From NIC37A-2 sp964392575 (GTDB taxonomy: Bacteria; Myxococcota_A; Polyangia; Polyangiales; Polyangiaceae), in assembly GCA_964392575.1 (NCBI GenBank), contig CAYMQT010000001.1:1-64000 (forward strand): a DNA stretch of 64,000 bases, written 5' to 3'. Position numbers and translations under genes: made by a program. Each line of letters starts with the position of its first letter. Positions within the stretch are counted from its first letter, which is position 1. This document shows, piece after piece, positions 51,349-59,344 of this stretch. The notes beneath the pieces are model-generated. The model did not search any database and was not told where the DNA came from. It was given only the letters and a program-made list of their open reading frames with translations.

Positions 51349-51392
51349 ATAGCTAAAGCAGATTTTATCCGTTAGCTATGCATTCATGAATG
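51349..51392. promoter_or_regulatory. Two palindromes in front of the LysR gene
   Basis: ATAGCTAA, a 15-nt spacer and TTAGCTAT (51349-51379) form a perfect 8-bp-arm dyad in AT-rich DNA. CATTCATGAATG (51381-51392) is a perfect 12-bp palindrome containing the ATG start at 51386. Both are candidates for autoregulation by the LysR protein. Confidence 0.55.
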
Positions 51393-52261
51393 TAACCTGG
51401 GACGACTGGGAGCTGTTTGTCGCCGTCGCAGAAGAACTCACCTTGAGCGGCGCCGCGCGGCGGCTCGGGGTGTCTCAACCGACGGTCAGTCGCAGACTCT
51501 CGCTTTTGGAAACCAAGGTTCCCACCCCTCTTTTCGTCCGCACCAGTGAAGGTGCTCACCTGACCGAACGAGGCCGTACGCTCTTACCTGAAGCAATACG
51601 CATGGCCTCAGCGGCGAGAGAGTCCACCAGACTCGCCGCCGCAGAAGATCTCGCTCTCAAGATCACCGTGCGCGTGAATCTCCCGGAAAAACTCGCCGCC
51701 TGCGTGCTGAGTCCGCTTCTAAAGGCGGTAGCCTCGGAGCTACCGTCACTCCGACTCTCGGTTCACACTCGCCCTGGGCCAGAGGCTCTCGAAAGAGAAG
51801 GGGCACAAGTCGTCTGTCTGCCCGCCCAGCACCTGCCGGCGAGTCTCCGCCCTACAGAGATCGTTGAGATCGAGTCCGGGCTGTTCGCAGCCCACACCTA
51901 TCAAAAAGGCGCCGTCTGCAAGCACCCGAACGAAGTCGACTTCATCGCTTCTTCTGCCCACATCACTCACACAGATCCGCTGGCGCCCCTTTTGACTCTC
52001 ACCCCGGCGCTCAAGGTCGCGTTTCATTCGAGCGAATGGTCCTTGCAAGTAGGCGCGCTTCGCGCCGGAATGGGAGCCATGCTCCTGCCCCTGTGCGCCG
52101 ATCTCACCCCGACGAAGCTCGTTCCTCTCGACGTGGGTCTGCCGAAAACGAGCGAACGCTTCAGTATCGCCGTGGTAGAAAACGCCGAAGTCGCCAGCGC
52201 CCGCCAAGTGGCCGCTCTCCTGTCTACAGTGCTCAAGCGAACATCCCCGCCGACCAAGTAG
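51386..52261 (+). CDS. LysR-family transcriptional regulator
   Basis: A 291-residue protein with the N-terminal LysR HTH (VAEELTLSGAARRLGVSQPTVSRRLSLLE by position about 13-41) and a C-terminal effector domain (about 90-290), somewhat degenerate in sequence. Its gene is 63 nt downstream of trpD on the same strand, but the intervening palindromes suggest its own promoter. The regulated genes and inducer are unknown. Confidence 0.85.
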   Translation: MNVTWDDWELFVAVAEELTLSGAARRLGVSQPTVSRRLSLLETKVPTPLFVRTSEGAHLTERGRTLLPEAIRMASAARESTRLAAAEDLALKITVRVNLPEKLAACVLSPLLKAVASELPSLRLSVHTRPGPEALEREGAQVVCLPAQHLPASLRPTEIVEIESGLFAAHTYQKGAVCKHPNEVDFIASSAHITHTDPLAPLLTLTPALKVAFHSSEWSLQVGALRAGMGAMLLPLCADLTPTKLVPLDVGLPKTSERFSIAVVENAEVASARQVAALLSTVLKRTSPPTK

Positions 52262-52320
52262 GCACACCAGCCCAAAGGGCGAGGTGTGCAGCAATCGCTG
52301 ACCCCTCAAAAGAACAGCCC

Positions 52321-54111
52321 TTACCCGCTCCGCGACGTATCGGGAGGTTCGCTGTCCGTCACTCTTTTTGCAGCGTCTCCGCGAGCCCGGCCGCTGCCTC
52401 CCGTTCCGAGAGCGATCTCAGTCAGTGTGGCCGGAGAAAAGGGCTTCGACAGGTAGATCGCACCTAAGGCGTCGAGTTGTGCCCTCACGTGCCTCTCCGG
52501 AGAGAAGCTACTCATCACGACCAGCCGCGCGCGAGGGTGAAGATTCTTCAGATCGGAAAGGATCTGCATCCCAGATCTGCCGCTCAAGACGATATCCGTG
52601 ATGATGAGGTCGAGATCCTTTTCCTCCTTGGCAACCCGAACACAATTTTCTGCATCGCTCGCCTCGAACACAACCGTTCCCGCCGCCTCGAAAACCTTCC
52701 TGACCAGCTGTCTGACCCGGTCATCGTCATCAACGACGAGGGCACGTTTGACGGGGCTTTGTACGCTCGACCCCACGGGCACTTCCTTTTCAGACTCATT
52801 CGCTGGCGGAAGCAGAATGCGGAACGTGGACCCCACGCCTACTTCGCTCTCGACGACAATCGTCCCGCCCATCTGATGGATAATTCCGAAAGAAGTCGCC
52901 AGGCCAAGCCCAGTGCCTTGACCGGCAGGCTTGGTCGTGAAGAACGGCTCAAAGAGGTGTTCTTTCACTTCTTCTGAAATGCCCATACCAAAGTCAGTAA
53001 CGGCAATTTCGACATAGATGCCCGCCGGGAGATCGTTGGCTTCGCCTTCGTTCACCTTGCATCTTCCCAGGCTGACCTTGACCCTTCCCTTCTCCGGACT
53101 CGCGTCGCGGGCGTTGGCCGTAAGATTGAGAATCACCTGTTCGAGCTGCGTACTCGAAGCCAAAATGGTGCTTTCTTGATCTCGGACTTCCGTGTCCAGA
53201 CTCAGGCGCGAACCGATGAGCCGCGAAAGAAGCGGGACGAGATCGCTCAAGACCTCGGCCGGAGAAATCCTTGCAGTCGGGACGAGCTGTCGACGACTGA
53301 ACGCGAGCAATTGCCCGGTGAGATCCGCCGCCCGGCGCGCAGCGCCTTGGATCTGAGAGATTTCCTCCCAGGCAGGGTGTTCTTCAGAAAGTTCATCCTT
53401 GGCCAGCTCCGCGCTCCCCTGAACGACGACCAAAAGATTGTTGAAATCGTGTGCAATTCCTCCGGCGAGACGACCCAGTGCCTCCATCCTGGCGGCCTTC
53501 TCCAGCTCGATGGAGAGGAGTTCTCGCTCGTCCTCCCGAGCTTGAGCAAGCTCCACCGCCCGCTCGAGTCCGCTCGTGTGAAGCCAGCTGACCACACAGG
53601 TGATGGAGAGAAGGACGAAGGCAGCGATGTATGGACCTCGCAAGGCGTATTCTTCGAGCCCGATCCCTCGACCGACGAAATACTGAGCCACGACCGTCGC
53701 GACGCTGAGAGCATACACGGGAGCAAGCCACTTTCTGGTGACGCACGTAGCCCCGATCATGACGAAGATGGAAGCAAAGAAGGGCGTAACCAGGGCAGCC
53801 TCGCGGTTGTTCGCGATGAACACATGCTGAAAGTTACTCACCAAAAGCATGACGAAAGAGCCCAGACTGATGGAGCCGCGACGGATCAAAAGGTAGGCGC
53901 CCAGGTTGGCCAGGGCGGTGAGATGCACCGACCAGACGATGGGAGCCAGCACTTGCTTGCTGGGGAGAAAGAAGAGAATCCCTCCGGTCAAAAGTCCGAG
54001 GATGCACAGACTCAGGCTGATGGTACGGGCATTCCACGCTCGCCTCTGTTCTGAGAGCTGTCTCACGCTTCGTGCGCGCGCACCGGCGACCACGCCCACC
54101 ACGACGCCCAT
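52321..54111 (-). CDS. Hybrid sensor histidine kinase with C-terminal receiver
   Basis: About 596 residues from the ATG at 54111; a TTG at 54126 is an alternative. Six or so N-terminal membrane helices (about 30-195) form an undefined sensor. HisKA follows with GRLAGGIAHDFNNLLVVV (phospho-acceptor His), then HATPase_c with LTANARDASP (N box), VTDFGMGI, and TGLGLATSFGI (G boxes). A receiver domain closes the protein: ALVVDDDDRVRQL, LIITDIVLSGRSG (phospho-acceptor Asp) and YLSKPFSPATL. The HDFNN type is common in myxobacteria. No separate response regulator is adjacent. Confidence 0.88.
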   Translation of the reverse strand: MGVVVGVVAGARARSVRQLSEQRRAWNARTISLSLCILGLLTGGILFFLPSKQVLAPIVWSVHLTALANLGAYLLIRRGSISLGSFVMLLVSNFQHVFIANNREAALVTPFFASIFVMIGATCVTRKWLAPVYALSVATVVAQYFVGRGIGLEEYALRGPYIAAFVLLSITCVVSWLHTSGLERAVELAQAREDERELLSIELEKAARMEALGRLAGGIAHDFNNLLVVVQGSAELAKDELSEEHPAWEEISQIQGAARRAADLTGQLLAFSRRQLVPTARISPAEVLSDLVPLLSRLIGSRLSLDTEVRDQESTILASSTQLEQVILNLTANARDASPEKGRVKVSLGRCKVNEGEANDLPAGIYVEIAVTDFGMGISEEVKEHLFEPFFTTKPAGQGTGLGLATSFGIIHQMGGTIVVESEVGVGSTFRILLPPANESEKEVPVGSSVQSPVKRALVVDDDDRVRQLVRKVFEAAGTVVFEASDAENCVRVAKEEKDLDLIITDIVLSGRSGMQILSDLKNLHPRARLVVMSSFSPERHVRAQLDALGAIYLSKPFSPATLTEIALGTGGSGRARGDAAKRVTDSEPPDTSRSG

Positions 54112-54203
54112 CTTGCCCGGAGTCAATCACCACGACAAGGCTCCGCAAAAGGCAGCTTCGAATCGCCACACAACGCGCTCCGGCTCCGTCCGAAGAAAAG
54201 CGC

Positions 54204-54288
54204 ATGACCATCCTCCTCGACCCCACGCTGGACGTCGTTTTCAAGCTCCTTTTCGCGCACGAGCGCAACAGAAAGCTGGAGCGGCCGA
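54204..54288 (+). pseudogene. N-terminal fragment of an Rpn-family nuclease
   Basis: Behind AAGAAAAG an ATG opens DPTLDVVFKLLFAHERN, the typical start of Rpn/PD-(D/E)XK transposase-like proteins. The match ends after about 23 residues, where a 25-bp repeat (54264-54288) leads into the RAYT fragment. The rest of the gene is gone. Confidence 0.7.
54264..54288 (+). repeat. 25-bp dispersed repeat, copy 1
   Basis: The word beginning CGCAACAGAAAGCT and ending GAGCGGCCGA recurs at 55368-55392 with one mismatch. Its last 15 bases recur inverted at 58378-58392 (TCGGCCGCTCTAGCT). Copies flank the segment holding the RAYT fragment and VapBC. Confidence 0.75.
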
Positions 54289-54298
54289 ATCACGGTGC

Positions 54299-54646
54299 AT
54301 GCCCCACATTCTCGTCCCCAACGTTCGCCAACGGCGGTCCATCCGGCTGCTGGGTTACGACTACAGCATACCGGGAGCCTATTTCGTGACCGTTTGCACG
54401 GTGGGCAGGGCGTGTTGGTTTGGCGACGTCGTGGACGGGGAAATGAGGATGAATGATATCGGTCGCATTGTATACGAAACCTGGAACAGGTTGCCGCACC
54501 ATTACCCAAACGTGACGTTGGATGCGTTCATCGTGATGCCGAATCACGTGCACGGCATCATTGTGATCGAACCGCCATCGAATCAAAGTCGCTCTGCCCC
54601 AGTCAGCTTGCCAAGTTCCCTGTCGAAAGTCCCTAGAGGAAGATGA
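54299..54646 (+). pseudogene. REP-associated tyrosine transposase (RAYT), C-terminally truncated
   Basis: MPHILVPNVRQRRSIRLLGY then YSIPGAYFVTVCTVGR, MRMNDIGRIVYETW and LDAFIVMPNHVHGIIVI match Y1/RAYT transposases; MPNHVHG is the HUH metal site. The catalytic Tyr region is lost: homology stops near 54575 and the frame ends in unrelated sequence overlapping vapC. The enzyme should be inactive. Confidence 0.82.
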
Positions 54647-54963
54647 CCAGCTGCTCGGGCTAGCTCGAGAATCAGGCAGTCGGAGAATCCCAAAGATGGT
54701 TTCCTTCGGAAGTGTTCGAGCGCCTTGCGAATGACGTCTGGATCTTGGAGCGAGAGAGTTTGGTGGCTAAGAAGCATCTCGACTGCGGTGGCGATCTTGA
54801 TCGCATTCAGATCGTAGACCGAAGAAAGTACCCAGATCGTTTCCACGAGGACCAGGTGCGAGACCCAGACTCCACCCGCAACGAATTCGTCAGCCCGCGT
54901 AGCCTGCCGGGCGTCGTCCCTAGTGATCAAACGCACCAAGACGTTGGTGTCAATCGCGCGCAT
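54583..54963 (-). CDS. vapC: VapC-type PIN-domain toxin
   Basis: From the ATG at 54963 the protein has 126 residues. The four acidic residues of the PIN nuclease site are visible: D in AIDTNVLV, E in LVETIWVL, D in GFSDCLILE and D in GTFDREL. VapC proteins cut tRNA or rRNA and are blocked by the upstream antitoxin. It overlaps the antitoxin gene by 14 nt. The gene is intact, unlike its neighbours. Confidence 0.9.
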   Translation of the reverse strand: MRAIDTNVLVRLITRDDARQATRADEFVAGGVWVSHLVLVETIWVLSSVYDLNAIKIATAVEMLLSHQTLSLQDPDVIRKALEHFRRKPSLGFSDCLILELARAAGHLPLGTFDRELGKLTGAERL

Positions 54964-55210
54964 GTTTCTTCCGAACATACTCGGCACGAGCCTGCTTCAG
55001 CTCTTGAAGTGTGCGCTTGGCCGGAGCCTTGGGAAACAGCACTTGATGAACCTCCTCAGAGCTAAACGTGCCAGCACGGCGCACCATCATCTGCTCACCG
55101 ACCTGCTGCCATTCGATGACTGAACCTGGACCAAGGCCAAGCCTCCGCCGAACTTCGACCGGCACGGAGATCTGCCCTTGCGCTGTGATTCGAGACTTCG
55201 CAACCGACAT
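54950..55210 (-). CDS. vapB: AbrB/MazE-type antitoxin of VapC
   Basis: An 86-residue protein with an N-terminal SpoVT-AbrB swapped-hairpin domain (KSRITAQGQISVPVEVRRRLGL) and a C-terminal basic tail likely to wrap the PIN toxin. It should neutralise VapC and repress its own promoter. The palindrome at 55219 lies 9 nt upstream of its start. Confidence 0.9.
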   Translation of the reverse strand: MSVAKSRITAQGQISVPVEVRRRLGLGPGSVIEWQQVGEQMMVRRAGTFSSEEVHQVLFPKAPAKRTLQELKQARAEYVRKKHARD

Positions 55211-55218
55211 AGTTATGT

Positions 55219-55232
55219 ATTACCCCGGTAAT
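55219..55232. promoter_or_regulatory. Palindromic operator of vapBC
   Basis: ATTACC-CC-GGTAAT is a perfect dyad just upstream of the antitoxin start, next to a TAATACAT-like -10 on the minus strand. This is the expected site for autoregulation by the AbrB-type antitoxin. Confidence 0.65.
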
Positions 55233-55367
55233 GACCAGGCGGCAAGTCTGCACCTCCTCCGGTTCTCCGTGGTCGCTCTCGATGGGCAACAAGCCTTTCC
55301 CGGAGGGCGCCGAGGAAGCGCCTGAGTTTGCACGAAGCCAACGCACGCTGATTCCATCGATTTTTTC

Positions 55368-55392
55368 CGCAACAGAAAGCTAGAGCGGCCGA
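55368..55392 (+). repeat. 25-bp dispersed repeat, copy 2
   Basis: Same word as at 54264 with A for G in the middle; it ends 12 nt before the start of the intact Rpn gene. Confidence 0.75.
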
Positions 55393-55404
55393 GCTATAGG
55401 GCAT

Positions 55405-56325
55405 ATGACCCAAATACTCGATCCGTCCCTTCGCCTCAGTCCCACCAACGATTTCGTCTTCAAGGCCATCCTCACCTCCAGTGAAGATGTGCTCATCAGT
55501 CTCTTGACGGCGGTTTTGAAGCCCCCGGTCCCCATCCGCAGGGCCATCGTCAAAAACCCAGAGCTACCCAAATCATTCGAGGATGAGAAAGGGGGCTTCC
55601 TCGACATCGCCGTCACTCTTGACGATGGCACCCAGCTCGACGTCGAGATGCAGGCTTCCCGGCAGGGCAAATTCCAGCCTCGGGGGCTCTTCTACTGGGC
55701 TCGGCTGTTTTCATCCCAGCTGTCCCAGGGTGAAGATCATTCCCGGCTATCGCGGACTGTCAGCGTGATCTTTCTGGACTATCGAGAATTCCTCTTCCGC
55801 CAATTTCACGAGGTTTTTCACATCCGCGGGGAACAGACGGGCACCATCTTCTCGCCCCTGCTAGAAATCCATACAATCGAATTACCCAAGCTCACGCAGG
55901 CGTTGGCCAAGACGACCGCCCCTTCGGATCGAGCCTTCGTCCGTTGGTGCCGCTACCTGGCATCGAAGGACTCTCAGGAACTCCAACAACTCATCGAGGA
56001 AGATCCCATGCTCGAAAAGGCAGAAGAAAAGCTCAGCACGGTATCGACCGATCCTCAATTGCGAGAGATCGCTCTAGAGCGCGAGCGGCGGGAGATCGCG
56101 CACCGGCTCACTCTGACCAGCGCCTGGGATGAAGGCCATGAGCAGGGGGTGGCAGAAGGCAAAGCCGAGGGCGAACGCCTCCTCCTAGAAAAACTGCTCA
56201 AGCGAAAATTCGGCCCGCTGCCCGAGGAGACTCGGCAGCGCCTCGACGATGCTGGGGAAGATGAACTGACTCTCTGGGCGGAACGCATCCTGACGGCGGA
56301 CACCCTCGACGAGATTTTTTCGTAG
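55405..56325 (+). CDS. Rpn-family PD-(D/E)XK nuclease (recombination-promoting/transposase-like)
   Basis: A 306-residue protein starting LDPSLRLSPTNDFVFKAIL. The nuclease core is DIAVTLDDGTQLDVEMQ (about 71-87), with the D and ExQ of the PD-(D/E)XK fold, followed by YWARLFSSQLSQGEDH. Residues 215-300 form a Glu-rich helical region ending in a DUF4351-like tail (LLKRKFGPLPEETRQRL, LTLWAERILTADTLDEIF). Rpn proteins promote RecA-independent recombination in E. coli. It is complete, and a fragment of a relative lies at 54204. Confidence 0.85.
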   Translation: MTQILDPSLRLSPTNDFVFKAILTSSEDVLISLLTAVLKPPVPIRRAIVKNPELPKSFEDEKGGFLDIAVTLDDGTQLDVEMQASRQGKFQPRGLFYWARLFSSQLSQGEDHSRLSRTVSVIFLDYREFLFRQFHEVFHIRGEQTGTIFSPLLEIHTIELPKLTQALAKTTAPSDRAFVRWCRYLASKDSQELQQLIEEDPMLEKAEEKLSTVSTDPQLREIALERERREIAHRLTLTSAWDEGHEQGVAEGKAEGERLLLEKLLKRKFGPLPEETRQRLDDAGEDELTLWAERILTADTLDEIFS

Positions 56326-56350
56326 GATCCTAGAAATCCATACAATCGAA

Positions 56351-56360
56351 NNNNNNNNNN
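56351..56360. other. 10-N scaffold gap after the Rpn gene
   Basis: The 21 bases left of the gap (CTAGAAATCCATACAATCGA plus A) also occur inside the Rpn gene at 55861-55881. This suggests a contig end joined at a repeat or a small chimera. Confidence 0.7.
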
Positions 56361-56371
56361 AATTACTGTAG

Positions 56372-56392
56372 GGGCGGGTTTCAAACCCGCCC
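56372..56392. repeat. REP-like hairpin
   Basis: GGGCGGGTTT-C-AAACCCGCCC is a perfect 10-bp-arm stem in an intergenic spot. This style of palindrome (GTAGGGGCGGGTTT...) is found dispersed in many genomes next to RAYT transposases. Only this copy is in the window. Confidence 0.75.
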
Positions 56393-56495
56393 GATGCTCT
56401 TTGCGTGAGTCTGGTGTGCCTTCCACATCTTTCCTTGGGAGGCACTCCCGCCAAAGGCCGTCGGTTTCGATCTAGGTGTGGATTTACGAAACTCT

Positions 56496-56981
56496 TCATT
56501 GACACCCGCGAGCCTCTCCAGGTTGGCGCACATTTCCGACAGCAATTGCTGCAATTGCCTGAGGCCATATCTCGTAGTTCGAAAATCCATCGTCTAGATT
56601 CACACCCGTGGGGCACGACGAAGTGTAGAAGTAACGCTCCCTGTCCGGTGATATGAATAGATCGAATTTGAGAGGGAACTCGGCCCGGCTCTCAATTGCT
56701 AAAATAGTCTTTGCGGGGGTTCTTTCCACGAGACGAAAAACGACGTTTGCGCTGCTTTCGTCAGCCTCTTCGAAACTTAAGTCCCCCGCGTCCGATCGCG
56801 ACACAGTAAGCCGAACCGATTCCTCTCCAGTGATGAGCCAATGAGGCACCGGGAGGTCTGCAGCAGCAGTAGCTGGATTTGAGCTGGCCCGACCTTGAGG
56901 CTTCGAAGCGCAAGACAACGCGAATAAAGCGCTCGTCACGACAACAGCATTGCTAATAGCCGACATAGAGATGAACATCAT
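56496..56981 (-). CDS. Hypothetical lipoprotein
   Basis: A 161-residue protein with a lipoprotein signal (ALFALSCASKP, Cys at about 24). The mature part is beta-rich (RLTVSRSDAGDLSFEEADE, FRLVERTPAKTILAIESRAEFPLKFDLF by position about 80-107) with a Cys near YFYTSSCPTG and another close to the end. I recognise no family. It is flanked by an N gap and the polysaccharide cluster. Confidence 0.6.
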   Translation of the reverse strand: MMFISMSAISNAVVVTSALFALSCASKPQGRASSNPATAAADLPVPHWLITGEESVRLTVSRSDAGDLSFEEADESSANVVFRLVERTPAKTILAIESRAEFPLKFDLFISPDRERYFYTSSCPTGVNLDDGFSNYEIWPQAIAAIAVGNVRQPGEARGCQ

Positions 56982-57141
56982 GTCAACCTGTCCCAGGTTG
57001 ATGTCAATGGGACCTCAAGAGGATTGAAAATTTGGGCGTGCTCTTTCAGATGTACGCTCTCTCCGTTGCATCAAAATCAACCTGAGTGCGGATTTTCTGA
57101 TTTTGTTCTCCGGCGCCGATTCCCGACTACACTCCAAGGGA

Positions 57142-58218
57142 ATGAACGTTCTTGTCCTTACCAAGTATGACACGCTGGCCGCGAGCGCGCGCCTTCGTTT
57201 CGCGGCCTACGCTCCGTACTTGTCTGAACGGGGCATTCACTTGACGCTCTCTCCGCTTTTCAACAACGCCTACCTTCGAGCAAAGTTTGCATCTGGACGG
57301 CCCCCCATTTTGCCAGTGGTGCGCGGGTTCATGGAGCGGATCAAGCAACTCCTGACCTTGAAGAATTGGGATCTAGTGCTCTTGCAGTATGAGATTTTCC
57401 CTTACTTACCTGCTGGGGTCGAATCGATCTTGGCAAGCTCCAAAGTACCCTACGTCGTCGACTACGACGACGCGATTTTTCACATGTACGACGACCACTC
57501 AAGTTGGTTCGTTCGCTCGCTGCTCTCAGATAAAATCGGAAAGGTGATGACTGGGGCGCGCGCTGTCATCGCTGGCAGCCAATACCTTGCGGACTACGCG
57601 CAACGGTACAGCAGCAACGTTCACCTTGTCCCCACGGTGGTCGACCTCGAGCGCTATCGCGTCAAAGATTGGGAAAACCGCGGTGATGGTCCGTTTACCG
57701 TGGGGTGGATTGGGTCGCCGTCGACTGCGCCCTATCTGAACCTGATCCGCGAAGCTCTCACCCAGCTTGGAAGAAGACTTCCTACCCGTCTCTTGGTGAT
57801 TGGCGCATCCATTGATGAAATCGAAGGCGTCCGAGTAGAAACCCATCCGTGGTCCGAAGCAACTGAGGTAGAGCTGCTCCTTCAATGTGATGTCGGGGTC
57901 ATGCCGCTTCCCGACGAAAAGTGGGCACGCGGAAAGTGCGCTTTCAAGCTGATTCAGTACATGGCTTGTGGATTGCCGGTGGTGGCGTCGCCGGTAGGTG
58001 AGAACAAAGTTTTGGTAAAGCAAGGCCGAAGCGGCTTTTTGGCTCAGGAGCCGAAAGAGTGGAGCACAGCTTTCGACACACTCTGGAAAGACATAGCGCT
58101 TCGCGCGCAACTCGGCGTCAAAGGTCGGCAACAAATTGAAGAGAGATACTCACTTCAATTTCAATCCACGCGCTTGCTCCACATCTTGAAGGACGCACAG
58201 CATGAAGCCACGCAGTAG
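57142..58218 (+). CDS. GT4-family glycosyltransferase
   Basis: From the ATG at 57142 (MNVLVLTKYDTLAASARLRF) the protein is 358 residues with a GT-B fold. The acceptor half includes DYDDAIFHMYDDHS; the donor half has VGWIGSPSTAPYLNLI, LLLQCDVGVMPLPDEKWARGKCAFKLIQYMACGLPVVASPVGEN (by position about 255-300), with the conserved Glu replaced by Lys/Phe-Lys in CAFKLIQY as in the GT4 subset of cell-surface polysaccharide enzymes. It probably adds one sugar to an O-unit on the inner face of the inner membrane. Confidence 0.85.
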   Translation: MNVLVLTKYDTLAASARLRFAAYAPYLSERGIHLTLSPLFNNAYLRAKFASGRPPILPVVRGFMERIKQLLTLKNWDLVLLQYEIFPYLPAGVESILASSKVPYVVDYDDAIFHMYDDHSSWFVRSLLSDKIGKVMTGARAVIAGSQYLADYAQRYSSNVHLVPTVVDLERYRVKDWENRGDGPFTVGWIGSPSTAPYLNLIREALTQLGRRLPTRLLVIGASIDEIEGVRVETHPWSEATEVELLLQCDVGVMPLPDEKWARGKCAFKLIQYMACGLPVVASPVGENKVLVKQGRSGFLAQEPKEWSTAFDTLWKDIALRAQLGVKGRQQIEERYSLQFQSTRLLHILKDAQHEATQ

Positions 58219-58411
58219 ACGATTTCTAGACAATCTATACCGAAGCACTGCAATCATTGCTTGCTGAATTGAGGCAAGAAAGCGACCTGCGTTCTCGGCA
58301 CGGCACGTTCTGCCCCCCTTTACCTGTTCCTGATTTTACATTGCTTGAAATGCTCTACAATTTGGGAAACTCTAGAATCGGCCGCTCTAGCTCTCAAACA
58401 ACGACGACAAA
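58219..58411. other. Intergenic region before the WxcM-like gene
   Basis: No gene. It contains an inverted 15-bp part of the 54264 repeat (58378-58392) and an AT-rich stretch (GATTTTACATTGCTTGAAAT) that may be the promoter of the downstream sugar operon. Confidence 0.45.
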
Positions 58412-59344
58412 ATGACGACGATGATTCATCCACAAGCTGACGTGCAAACGACCCATATTGGAGAGGGCACGCGGATCTGGCAATTTGTTGTCGTGTTACC
58501 TGGTGCCCGGATAGGCAGAGACTGCAACATTTGCTCCCATTGCTTCATAGAAAATGATGTCTCCATCGGCAACCGCGCTACCATCAAAAATGGCGTCCAG
58601 CTGTGGGATGGGCTGCGCGTCGGTGACGACGTGTTCATCGGACCCAACGTCACGTTCACGAACGACAAGAAGCCGAGGAGCAAGCAGTTCCCTCCGGAGT
58701 ACTTGAAGACTCAGCTCGAAGACGGCGCCTCCATCGGCGGCGGCGCGACGATTCTACCGGGCATCAAGATCGGGAAGAACGCTATGGTGGGCGCTGGCGC
58801 GGTCGTGACCCGCTCTGTGCCGCCAAACGCTATCGTCGTCGGGAACCCGGCTCGAATCGTCGGCTATGTGGACGCCCGCGAAGTCAGCAACGAAAAGGGG
58901 CTCGACGTCACCGAAGAAGCCGGGCACGGTAGGCAAGCTCACGATGAGAAACTCCTCCAGCTTCCGAGAATAGCCGATATCCGAGGTAGCCTCTCCGTGG
59001 GTGAGTTCGAGCGCTCGATCCCCTTTCCAGTGAAGCGTTACTTCCTCGTCTTCGACGTGCCGAGCGTGGAGACGAGGGGCGAGCACGCTCACCGAGAGTG
59101 TCACCAGTTCTTGATTTGCGTGACCGGTAGCGTGAATGTCGTTGCCGACGACGGACGGACTCGACGAGAGTACGTCCTAGATCGTCCGGACCTAGGCTTG
59201 CACCTTCCTCCGATGGTTTGGGGGGTCCAGTACAAATATTCGTCAGACGCCGTCCTTCTCGTCTTCGCCTCCCACTACTATGATGCAACAGATTACATCC
59301 GCGACTACGACGAGTTCGTTGCCTTGGTGAAAGACAAGTCATGA
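58412..59344 (+). CDS. WxcM-like fusion: sugar N-acetyltransferase plus dTDP-4-keto-6-deoxyglucose ketoisomerase
   Basis: A 310-residue two-domain protein. Residues 1-155 are a left-handed beta-helix acyltransferase with hexapeptide repeats (ARIGRDCNICSHCFIENDVSIGN, GDDVFIGPNVTFTND, GAGAVVTRSVPPNAIVVGNPARIV). Residues about 180-305 are an RmlC-like cupin of the FdtA type (DIRGSLSVGEFERSIPFPVKRYF, RGEHAHRECHQFLICVTGSV). This fusion is known as WxcM in Xanthomonas and makes 3-acetamido-3,6-dideoxyhexoses with an FdtB aminotransferase, which is the next gene (overlap ATGA). It acts in the cytosol. Confidence 0.88.
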   Translation: MTTMIHPQADVQTTHIGEGTRIWQFVVVLPGARIGRDCNICSHCFIENDVSIGNRATIKNGVQLWDGLRVGDDVFIGPNVTFTNDKKPRSKQFPPEYLKTQLEDGASIGGGATILPGIKIGKNAMVGAGAVVTRSVPPNAIVVGNPARIVGYVDAREVSNEKGLDVTEEAGHGRQAHDEKLLQLPRIADIRGSLSVGEFERSIPFPVKRYFLVFDVPSVETRGEHAHRECHQFLICVTGSVNVVADDGRTRREYVLDRPDLGLHLPPMVWGVQYKYSSDAVLLVFASHYYDATDYIRDYDEFVALVKDKS

